A DNA stretch of 5,918 nucleotides. Source: Campylobacterales bacterium. GTDB lineage: Bacteria > Campylobacterota > Campylobacteria > Campylobacterales > Arcobacteraceae. The stretch lies in assembly GCA_019752775.1 (NCBI GenBank), contig JAIELU010000184.1, forward strand, positions 1-5,918. The letters are read 5' to 3'. This document shows positions 1-5,752 of this stretch, piece by piece; the first letter of the stretch is position 1, and every line of letters begins with the position of its first letter. Below the pieces are notes generated by a model. It did no database searches, was not told the origin of the DNA, and worked only from the letters and a program-made list of their open reading frames with translations. The position numbers and the translations under genes are program-made.

Positions 1-523
1 GTTGTATATCTCTCCAAAACTACCTTAGCTATTACTAAAAAAGCTTTTTAGATTAAATATTTTTTAATAAAAATGTTGAATATCCATTTATTGTATCCAT
101 TAAATTTAACTCTACGGGACTTCCTGCACCCTCACAAACAACACAATCATACTTTGCATCCAAATAATCAAAACATCGCTTCACAGCTGGTTTAAGTAAG
201 TCTAAATCCCTATAGTATTCCCTAACATCTTTAGAAGTTACTACTTTTCCCTCAACAATAAGTGAAGCAGAACTTCCTCGACCAGATTTTAATAAAACTG
301 GATTTAGATGATAAGAAGTTTCCACACCCAAAACCTCAGCTTGAAAATACTGAGCAATAGCAATTTCACTTCCATCATCACAAACATGAGAGTTATTTGA
401 TACATTTTGTGCTTTAAAAGGAGCAACCTTATAACCTAAGTCTTGAAGTATTTTTGCTATTACAAAAGTGATTGTGGATTTTCCTGCATCTGAACTTGTG
501 CCGAATATTGAGATGTTATTCAT
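1..523 (-). pseudogene. cobQ: Cobyric acid synthase CobQ/CbiP, disrupted; runs off the left edge
   Basis: The intact enzyme amidates adenosylcobyrinic a,c-diamide to adenosylcobyric acid, using glutamine and ATP, and is about 480-500 residues long. The open frame (523 to 53) gives only 156 residues. It shows the N-terminal dethiobiotin-synthetase-like ATPase domain clearly: P-loop GTSSDAGKS (8-16), APFKAQN (34-40), an NPVLLK motif (74-79) and EGAGSPVELNL (131-141). Homology stops being readable just after LMD (141-143), and a TAA follows at 55-53. Between the stop and the window edge, two other minus frames still encode CobQ-like pieces: KAFLV near 48-34, and GSFGEIYN at 24-1, which resembles the family's GG-x-F-x-x-IY motif. 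The distance from LMD to this motif is about 73 bases, close to the spacing in intact CobQ, so several small indels are likely. The start overlaps the NTPase gene by 8 bases and has AGGA about 10 bases upstream. The glutaminase domain would lie outside the window. Confidence 0.8.
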
Positions 524-1811
524 TTATTAGGATTCCTGTTTCTATGAAGTTGTTTATTTTTTGAATAGTTTTGTCATCTACATCTTTTGAAATATCTAGT
601 TTATTTGCAAAATAATCACTTTTAAATAAAATTAAATTATCCTCTATGAATTCTTTTATTTCTTTTACTCTTTCTTCTCTATCATTTTTATTTGTTTTCT
701 TATCTTTCAATCTAATTACATATTTTTCAAAATTTTCGGGATGTACTACTTTTGCATCTTTCATATTATCAACAACATAATCAAAATCTGCCATTGGCAT
801 TCCATGCCAATTAATCCAGTAATAATCAAATTCCCAATCTTTTAATTTTCCAATATAATGTATATAAAAATTCTTTTTATTATCTTTAGGTTTTTCCCTA
901 CATAAAATAGTATGATATAAAATAAAATTAATATTCACCAAAATTAAACATCTTAAAATATTTTCATCTGTTTCTTGATTCTTTCCAATCCATTCCACTA
1001 AATTATCCAAAACTTGAATATAAATTCTTGCATTTAACTCTTGTGTTTCTTCAATTGTTGATAAAGTGATTTTTTCATAGTCATCTAATTTTCTATATCT
1101 TTCATCATTTCCAAAAATAGAATCAAACAAATCTTTTATACTTGGCTCATATTTCAAAAATTTAGATACAGATTTCTCTTTTACATTTGAAAATATCTTT
1201 TTTTCTTCGCCCTCAAATACATCATCATTTAAAATAATCACTACTTTACATTTAAACTCTATGGCTAAATGAGTGATAAATCCAAATAAATCATTTAAGT
1301 CTATATCCTTTGATTTTCTTTCAAAGTCATCAAAACAGATTACTGCACCACTATTTAAAATCTCTTCTGTTTTTTTCTCTGTTTTTTCTTCTCTAACTTT
1401 TTCTAATTTCTCAAATGATTTATCAACTATTTTTGATAAATCTAAATTAAATCCAAAAACACTTACTGTTTTTGTTAAATCTGCAACAAGATTTGCTGTA
1501 TTTTTTGCAAGTCCAAAAGATTTATCATCAATTTTAAAAATATCCATACTTTCAAATATTTTTAAAAATACTTCATTTTTAATTTCTTGAATTGAAGTTT
1601 TTCCATAAAGACTTATATAATGATTTGGTATTTTTTTATTTTCATCATTTAAACCAGTTTGAATTTTATTTTGCCAAAAAAAAGTTTTACCACTTCCCCA
1701 TTTTCCAGAAAGCATAATAACTTTACCATTTGAAATATCACTTTTTAAGTAACCTTTTTCTCCAACTAAATACTCTTTTAATCTTTGTTGATTTGATTTC
1801 TTATTTTCCAT
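516..1811 (-). CDS. KAP-like P-loop NTPase of unknown function
   Basis: This 431-residue soluble protein has a Walker A motif GKWGSGKT (36-43) close to the N-terminus. A Walker B-like strand VICFDDFER (157-164 region) is followed by VVIILNDD (190-197), a sensor-like strand. KEKSVSKFLKYEPS (211-224) matches a conserved post-core segment that I associate with KAP-type and related STAND-like NTPases. The insert between Walker A and B (about 100-150) ends in a highly charged Lys/Glu helix and has no convincing membrane span, unlike many classical KAP proteins. The C-terminal 200 residues look helical and I do not recognise them. The start overlaps the upstream stop as TAATG, with GGAG 8 bases before the ATG. 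Hand-counted 60-base samples give about 20-23% GC, against about 27-37% for most neighbouring cob gene samples, which suggests transfer. KAP NTPases occur in phage-defence and mobile-element settings, but a role here is only inferred. Confidence 0.7.
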   Translation of the reverse strand: MENKKSNQQRLKEYLVGEKGYLKSDISNGKVIMLSGKWGSGKTFFWQNKIQTGLNDENKKIPNHYISLYGKTSIQEIKNEVFLKIFESMDIFKIDDKSFGLAKNTANLVADLTKTVSVFGFNLDLSKIVDKSFEKLEKVREEKTEKKTEEILNSGAVICFDDFERKSKDIDLNDLFGFITHLAIEFKCKVVIILNDDVFEGEEKKIFSNVKEKSVSKFLKYEPSIKDLFDSIFGNDERYRKLDDYEKITLSTIEETQELNARIYIQVLDNLVEWIGKNQETDENILRCLILVNINFILYHTILCREKPKDNKKNFYIHYIGKLKDWEFDYYWINWHGMPMADFDYVVDNMKDAKVVHPENFEKYVIRLKDKKTNKNDREERVKEIKEFIEDNLILFKSDYFANKLDISKDVDDKTIQKINNFIETGILINE

Positions 1812-2416
1812 TATTTATACTCCAAACTATTTATTACTAATTTTTTATTATTAAAGGGGTCAACTATTGCTTCTATTTCATTAAAACTATATCTTAAAGG
1901 AAAAGCTATTTTTGAAGCAGTTGCGGTACTTTCTAAAATATAAAATCTTTTGTCATTTATATATAATGCTTTTGAATTTTGTAGTTTTTGCTCCATATTT
2001 ACAATCACAAAAATATGTTTTGGCACTAAAACAAAATATGCTTCATAACCTTTGACTTTTAACATTGAAATCAAAAGATTTGATTTATCATCACAATCTC
2101 CAAAGTTTTGAGTAACTACTTGTTTTGCGCTTCTGGCGATACTTTCATTTATTTTATAGGGAATTGCTGTCACAAAATCTAGCATTGATTGAACTTCACA
2201 AACTTTATTTGAAGCACAATCTTTTGTCAGATAAGTTGCTAGTTTTATGGTGTAATCATCGGTTCGTACTTGATTTACATAAGTTGCATCACCAACATCT
2301 ATGAACTGATTTTTTACTATAAAAAAAGAGAAGAAAATTAGATAAATCACATAAGATACAAATATTACTGAGATTAAAAAAGAGAGATATTTTAAAAATC
2401 TATTTTCTATTAACAT
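1811..2416 (-). CDS. Membrane-anchored transglutaminase-like (papain-fold) protein
   Basis: This protein has 201 residues. One strong membrane segment at about 8-33 is preceded by few charges, so the rest is probably exported and anchored in the inner membrane. The remainder resembles a minimal transglutaminase-like core: NFGDCDDKS carries the candidate nucleophile Cys108, the following helix SNLLISMLKVKGYEAY is typical, PKHIFVIV supplies His134, and FYILESTA supplies an acidic residue (Glu162) where the family usually has Asp. Two further cysteines, Cys67 and Cys73, lie six residues apart and could form a disulfide if periplasmic. Known relatives are proteases, peptide-modifying enzymes or inactive binding proteins, so the activity cannot be named. 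The gene overlaps the upstream decarboxylase gene by 7 bases (ATGTTAA) and has an AAGAG stretch only 2-3 bases before its ATG, so it probably depends on translational coupling. Nothing links the fold to cobamide chemistry. Confidence 0.7.
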   Translation of the reverse strand: MLIENRFLKYLSFLISVIFVSYVIYLIFFSFFIVKNQFIDVGDATYVNQVRTDDYTIKLATYLTKDCASNKVCEVQSMLDFVTAIPYKINESIARSAKQVVTQNFGDCDDKSNLLISMLKVKGYEAYFVLVPKHIFVIVNMEQKLQNSKALYINDKRFYILESTATASKIAFPLRYSFNEIEAIVDPFNNKKLVINSLEYK

Positions 2417-3423
2417 ATCTCTTTTAAAGCCCTTTGTAAAATCTCATTTGCACTTGAACTCTTAACTGCAATTCGTACAAATCTTTCATCTAAATAGTCA
2501 AAATTTGAGCAATCTCTAACCATTATTTTATATGGTTTTAGTTTTTCTTGAAACTCTTTTGCATTTAGGTTTGAGAGTTTCACAAGTAAATAATTTGCAC
2601 TACTTTCAAAAATCTCTTCGATTAAATCCGATTCTTTTAAGATATTTTCTAACTCGATTTTATTTTTTATATTTATTGCTTTTGAGATATTTTTAAAAAG
2701 TTTATCATCTAAAGCACTTTGTAAATAGTTTGAGTCAAATTGTGATAGTTTCCACATTGGCTCAAATCTTTTTAGTTTTTCAATATTTTGCTTTGTTGAA
2801 ACTATTGTTCCAACTCGTATTCCTGCACTTGAATAAAACTTTGTCATTGATTTTAGAATATACAATTTATCGTAAGTTTCTAGGTATTTTATAGCTGAGG
2901 GTTTATCGCAAAAATCTAAAAAACTCTCATCAATTAAAACAGTACAAGAGCTTTCAATCCAAGTTTGCATCAACTCTTCTAAGTCATAATATTTTCCATC
3001 AGGAGTTGAGGGATTTACAAATATTACTAAAGAGTTTTCTTTTACTTTTTCATTTATATCTTCAAATCTATTTATTGTATTTAACTCATATCCAAAATTT
3101 AAAGAGGCTTTTTTATACTCTAAATATGCAGGTGAATAAATGGTGCATGAGTTTAAATTTAGATGTTTAAATAGAGTAAAAATAGCACTACTACCACCAT
3201 TAAAAAGCTCAATTTGTGAACTTAAAACCCCATAATTTGAAGATATTTTTTCATATAACTTATCATAAGTTGGATACGATGAAATATCTAAAGTGTTAAA
3301 ATCAATATTTATTTGAGGTTTTACAAAGTTTATATTTGAAGATAAATCAATTATCTCAGCCACACTACAGCCTAAATCAAAGGCAAATTTTTCTATTTGT
3401 CCACCGTGTTCAAATGTTTTCAT
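2410..3423 (-). CDS. cobD: CobD/CobC-type PLP enzyme, probable threonine- (or serine-) phosphate decarboxylase
   Basis: This fold type I, aminotransferase-like enzyme of 337 residues probably decarboxylates L-threonine O-3-phosphate to (R)-1-amino-2-propanol phosphate, the linker of the cobamide nucleotide loop. It starts with the HGG motif (6-8) and IDLSSNINF (25-33) typical of CobD. Other landmarks are FNGGSSA (74-80, phosphate cup), NPSTPDG (137-143, Asn138), LIDESF (163-168, Asp165 for the pyridine nitrogen), SMTKFY with the Schiff-base Lys195, GIRVG (Arg203) and FVRIAVK (Arg317, carboxylate binding). Length and motif order fit the family. A HisC-like histidinol-phosphate aminotransferase is the main alternative, but the HGG start and the cobS/cobU neighbours argue for CobD. 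The substrate could be serine phosphate, as reported for the Sulfurospirillum multivorans enzyme in norcobamide synthesis; the sequence alone does not decide. The start overlaps cobS by 4 bases (ATGA), with only a distant AGGA. Confidence 0.85.
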   Translation of the reverse strand: MKTFEHGGQIEKFAFDLGCSVAEIIDLSSNINFVKPQINIDFNTLDISSYPTYDKLYEKISSNYGVLSSQIELFNGGSSAIFTLFKHLNLNSCTIYSPAYLEYKKASLNFGYELNTINRFEDINEKVKENSLVIFVNPSTPDGKYYDLEELMQTWIESSCTVLIDESFLDFCDKPSAIKYLETYDKLYILKSMTKFYSSAGIRVGTIVSTKQNIEKLKRFEPMWKLSQFDSNYLQSALDDKLFKNISKAINIKNKIELENILKESDLIEEIFESSANYLLVKLSNLNAKEFQEKLKPYKIMVRDCSNFDYLDERFVRIAVKSSSANEILQRALKEIC

Positions 3424-4166
3424 AATATTATCGCTAGTCCTATATTTAAAAGTATTAATTCTGTGTGTTCAAGGGTAAAACCTAAACAATCTCCATTTAC
3501 AAAGCCAAATTTGTTGTTTAAAATTTTCAAGATGAAATAAAAACTCAAAAGTGAAATCCCAAATAAAACTAAAACATTTGAGCCAATTGTAAATGCAACT
3601 ATCACATAAAGCAAAGCAAAGATTTTTAGTTTAAATATTCCAGAGTTTGCAAAAGCCAAAGATAAAAAACTATCTTTGCTAAATTTAAAATATCCAAGAA
3701 GATAAATCAAATTCAATCTTGAAAAAACACAAACAATCAAAAATAAAACATATTGTTTTTCATATAAAACATAAGTAATAATTCCAACTTTTAATAAAAC
3801 AAAAGCTACACCATATAAAGCACCAATTGCTCCAATAGTTGATTCTTTCATAATTTTATAGGCATCTTTTCCACTATATGAAGCAAACCAAGCATCAACC
3901 ACATCAATGATTGCTTCTGTGTGGATAAATCCATAAAGTGCTAGATATACAACTGCACAAACAAAGGCAGAATACAAAGGATTAAAAAACTCATTTAGTC
4001 CAAGATTTAAACCAATAACTAAAGAAGCCAAAATCGCTCCCACAAGTGGCAATAAGGCTAAAGTATATTTATAAGTTTCGTTGTTTATTTCCATATTTTT
4101 TACAAATACGGGAATTATTGAAAAGTATGAAAGAGCGAATAAGAAGGCATTTAATATCTGTTTCAT
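3420..4166 (-). CDS. cobS: Adenosylcobinamide-GDP ribazoletransferase (cobalamin synthase) CobS
   Basis: This integral membrane enzyme has 248 residues, the usual family length. It joins adenosylcobinamide-GDP to the alpha-riboside of the lower ligand, in the last committed steps of cobamide assembly. It is hydrophobic throughout, with about six or seven membrane segments. The conserved cytoplasmic motif appears in altered form as HTEAIIDVVDAWFAS (82-96); most bacterial CobS read HLDGLADTADG here, so the first Asp is Glu84 while Asp88 and Asp91 remain. It is followed by GKDAYKIMKESTIGAIG (99-115), matching the IM-(K/R)-(D/E)-S-x-x-G-x-x-G motif. Near the end NGDCLGFTLEHTELILL (224-240) matches the family's GDxLGxxxExxE signature. 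It overlaps cobU upstream and the decarboxylase downstream by 4 bases each, both as ATGA, and has AAGAAG 6 bases before its ATG. The identity is firm; the motif change is probably lineage-specific. Confidence 0.9.
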   Translation of the reverse strand: MKQILNAFLFALSYFSIIPVFVKNMEINNETYKYTLALLPLVGAILASLVIGLNLGLNEFFNPLYSAFVCAVVYLALYGFIHTEAIIDVVDAWFASYSGKDAYKIMKESTIGAIGALYGVAFVLLKVGIITYVLYEKQYVLFLIVCVFSRLNLIYLLGYFKFSKDSFLSLAFANSGIFKLKIFALLYVIVAFTIGSNVLVLFGISLLSFYFILKILNNKFGFVNGDCLGFTLEHTELILLNIGLAIIL

Positions 4167-4660
4167 TTTAATCTTCTTTCAATTCCATATTTTACCTCGT
4201 AAACTTCATCACAAAGTTTGGCTAACTCTTGCCCTATAAGTCCCGAAAAATCAACAAATTTTCTTGATTCTTTATCTAAAGGAATTATTCCACAAGAAAC
4301 ATCATTTAAAATAAAGATAATATTTGCGTCTATTTGACAAATCTTTTGAAGCTGTGTTTTTAAGGCTTCTTCACTATTTTCAAGATTATTAAAAAGCCAC
4401 ATAGAGACACAATCAATTAGATATGTTTTATTTGATTCTACAATTTTTACTAAATCTTTTGGCTCTTCGATTGTATAAAAATTTTCTTCTCTTTCATTTA
4501 CATGTTTATTGATTCTGTCTTGCATAGAATCATCACCAAAAGAGTTATCATAAGTTGCCACATAATATGGTTTTTCATCTTTTGATAATTCTAAAGCCTT
4601 TTTGATTCCAGCTTTTGTTTTTCCTGATTTTTGTCCACCAAAATAAAATACTTTCATCAT
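4163..4660 (-). CDS. cobU: Adenosylcobinamide kinase / adenosylcobinamide-phosphate guanylyltransferase CobU
   Basis: This bifunctional cytosolic enzyme phosphorylates adenosylcobinamide and then transfers GMP to it, giving the GDP-activated substrate of CobS. It has 165 residues, somewhat shorter than the typical 170-180. Visible motifs are the P-loop GGQKSGKT (8-15); YYVATYD (32-38); DRINKHVNER (48-57), in which His53 corresponds to the guanylylated histidine; YLIDCVSMWLFNNL, the Walker B-like strand; NDVSCGIIPLDKESRKFVD, equivalent to NEVGxGIVPxxxxxRxFxD; and a C-terminal DEVYEVKYGI strand. Two ATG codons sit in tandem. The first (4660) overlaps the marC stop as ATGA but lies only 2 bases from the AGGA ribosome site. 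The second (4657) has 5-base spacing and is probably the main start, which would remove one methionine. All motifs needed for activity are present. Confidence 0.92.
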   Translation of the reverse strand: MMKVFYFGGQKSGKTKAGIKKALELSKDEKPYYVATYDNSFGDDSMQDRINKHVNEREENFYTIEEPKDLVKIVESNKTYLIDCVSMWLFNNLENSEEALKTQLQKICQIDANIIFILNDVSCGIIPLDKESRKFVDFSGLIGQELAKLCDEVYEVKYGIERRLK

Positions 4661-5256
4661 AATCCTAAAAAGTTTTTAATACCTGTAAATACAATTTGAG
4701 CTGAAAGTGCAGCTAAAATAAGTCCAGTAATTTTTGAGATAACTTGAAGTCCATGTTTTCCAATAATTTTTTCTAAAAAACTTGAAGTATATAACATTAA
4801 ACCTATTGATAAAACGGCTAAAAGTAAAGATAAACTTCCCATAAACATAGAAGATGTATTATCAAAAGTCGCACCCATTACAAGTAAAATACCTGTTGTT
4901 CCAGGTCCAATTATCATAGGAATTGATAAAGGAACGACTGCTACTTGAGAAATATCTTTATGTCCTACTTTTGAACTATGTTCAGTTCCTTTTACTAAAT
5001 CAACTGCCGTTAAAAATAGTAAAGCACCAGCACCTATTCTAAATGCATCTAAAGTTATCCCAAAAATTGAGAAAATATATTTGCCAAAAAAAAGCAAAAT
5101 CAAACTTATAATAGTTACTGAAATTGTAACTTTAATAGCTAATGCTTTTCTTTGTCCTATAGTTGCATCTTGTGTAATTGTTAAAAACATTGTTAAGACA
5201 AAAAAAGGTGTCATTAAAAAAAATATTTTTAAAAATGTTGAAATAAAAATTTCCAT
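4657..5256 (-). CDS. MarC family (UPF0056) integral membrane protein
   Basis: This inner-membrane protein of 199 residues has about six membrane spans and the MarC-family layout. MTPFFVLTMFLTIT lies in the first span, FRIGAGALLFLTAVDLVKG (72-90) in the third, and VVPLSIPMIIGPGTTG (107-122), the signature loop, before the fourth; the last span, about 176-196, ends ALSAQIVFTGIKNFL. The cytoplasmic segment 91-104 carries His and Lys. MarC was once linked to multiple antibiotic resistance but that role was not upheld, and the family function remains unsettled; transport of a small solute is only a guess. It is the first gene of the run, with AGGAA five bases before its ATG, and its stop overlaps the cobU start (ATGA). 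This coupling suggests co-transcription with the cobamide genes but does not show a role in cobamide or cobinamide uptake. Confidence 0.9.
   Translation of the reverse strand: MEIFISTFLKIFFLMTPFFVLTMFLTITQDATIGQRKALAIKVTISVTIISLILLFFGKYIFSIFGITLDAFRIGAGALLFLTAVDLVKGTEHSSKVGHKDISQVAVVPLSIPMIIGPGTTGILLVMGATFDNTSSMFMGSLSLLLAVLSIGLMLYTSSFLEKIIGKHGLQVISKITGLILAALSAQIVFTGIKNFLGL
4663..4666 (-). promoter_or_regulatory. Ribosome binding site that decides the cobU start
   Basis: AGGA lies inside the end of the marC-family gene. It is 2 bases from the first of two tandem ATGs (4660) and 5 bases from the second (4657), so the second is the better-spaced start. Either way translation is coupled to the upstream gene. 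Confidence 0.5.
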
Positions 5257-5260
5257 AAAA

Positions 5261-5265
5261 TTCCT
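5261..5265 (-). promoter_or_regulatory. Ribosome binding site of the marC-family gene
   Basis: AGGAA on the minus strand, four bases before the ATG at 5256. It fixes the start of the first gene of the operon and is the clearest ribosome site in the window. Confidence 0.75.
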
Positions 5266-5324
5266 AAAATAAGTTATTATTTATAAATTATTATTTTAGC
5301 TTTTATGGTATGAAATAGGGGTTA

Positions 5325-5339
5325 AATATAATTTATATT
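5325..5339. repeat. Short perfect inverted repeat, AT-only
   Basis: AATATAA, one T, then TTATATT: two 7-base arms around a one-base centre, about 70 bases before the marC-family start. It might be an operator or simply part of an A+T-rich promoter; in sequence this AT-rich, such a match can arise by chance. The short centre rules out a useful RNA hairpin. Confidence 0.3.
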
Positions 5340-5346
5340 CTTCCTT

Positions 5347-5752
5347 TTAAGGTTCTTTTCTTGAATTATTATTTAAAATATACTCACCAACCAATTTCAG
5401 ATTTTTCAAAGCTTAAGATTTCAATTTTTTCATTTAATTGGGTAGTTTTTGTTTTTAATTCAATAATTTGTAATTCCAAATCTTTAATTTCATTTTGAGT
5501 ATTTGCTATTAAATTCTGATTATTTAATAGTTGAATAGAAATGACCAAAGAAGATGATGATGATTTATCAGATTCTAAAATCTTATTTAATTTATTTACC
5601 TCTTTAGTATAATTATTTAAACTATCTGTATTTAATATAATTTTTTCATATATACTTTTTATTTTTTCCTGAATATAATCTATTTCTCTTTTTGTATCCA
5701 AAATATTATTATTTAGAATCACTTTATATTGTTCAATTTTTGGTTCATACAA
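5347..5752 (-). pseudogene. Probable remnant of a Wzz-like polysaccharide chain-length determinant (coiled-coil part)
   Basis: The open frame 5752 to 5384 gives 122 residues that are almost entirely coiled coil, with heptad-like Ile/Leu spacing and many Lys, Glu and Asn. A short break, LESDKSSSSSLVIS, leads into a second helix. This resembles the long periplasmic coiled coil of Wzz-type proteins, which set polysaccharide chain length and normally have a membrane span at each end. Neither span is present. The only start in frame is TTG, with no ribosome site. The frame ends SEIGW-stop, but removing one G from the CC pair at 5391-5392 (plus strand) continues it as SEIVGEYILNNNSRKEP to a stop at 5349-5347; IVGE is typical of the stretch before the second Wzz span. 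I therefore read it as a truncated, frameshifted remnant. The alternative is a small intact coiled-coil gene of unknown function. Confidence 0.5.

Larger units (their letters stand above)
5257..5383 (-). promoter_or_regulatory. Spacer before the marC-cob operon, probable promoter region
   Basis: This is the only gap upstream of the seven-gene run, so the operon promoter is expected here unless transcription enters from further right. On the minus strand, TATAAA at 5285-5280 and TATAAA/TATATT around 5337-5325 are possible -10 boxes. No good -35 box is seen, but Campylobacterota housekeeping promoters often lack one. A perfect 7-base inverted repeat with a one-base centre lies at 5325-5339. I see no cobalamin riboswitch: the leader is short, very A+T rich and lacks a B12-box-like stretch. 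The first 39 bases also hold the out-of-frame tail of the Wzz-like remnant. Confidence 0.35.

Noticed and set aside
1273..1590. Plus-strand open frame of 105 codons
   Set aside because: It lies wholly inside the NTPase gene on the opposite strand; its Ser/Phe-rich product mirrors the Lys/Glu-rich codons of the real gene and it has no recognisable motif.
5081..5272. Plus-strand open frame of 63 codons
   Set aside because: It is antisense to the start of the marC-family gene, which has a clear family match; the product is low-complexity Lys/Ile.
5343..5352. CCTT-TT-AAGG hairpin as a terminator
   Set aside because: The stem is only 4 base pairs with a 2-base centre, and no T run follows on the minus strand, so it would not form a working terminator.
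5257..5383. Cobalamin riboswitch upstream of the operon
   Set aside because: The spacer is only 127 bases, nearly all A+T, and shows no B12-box-like conserved stretch or long paired helices.
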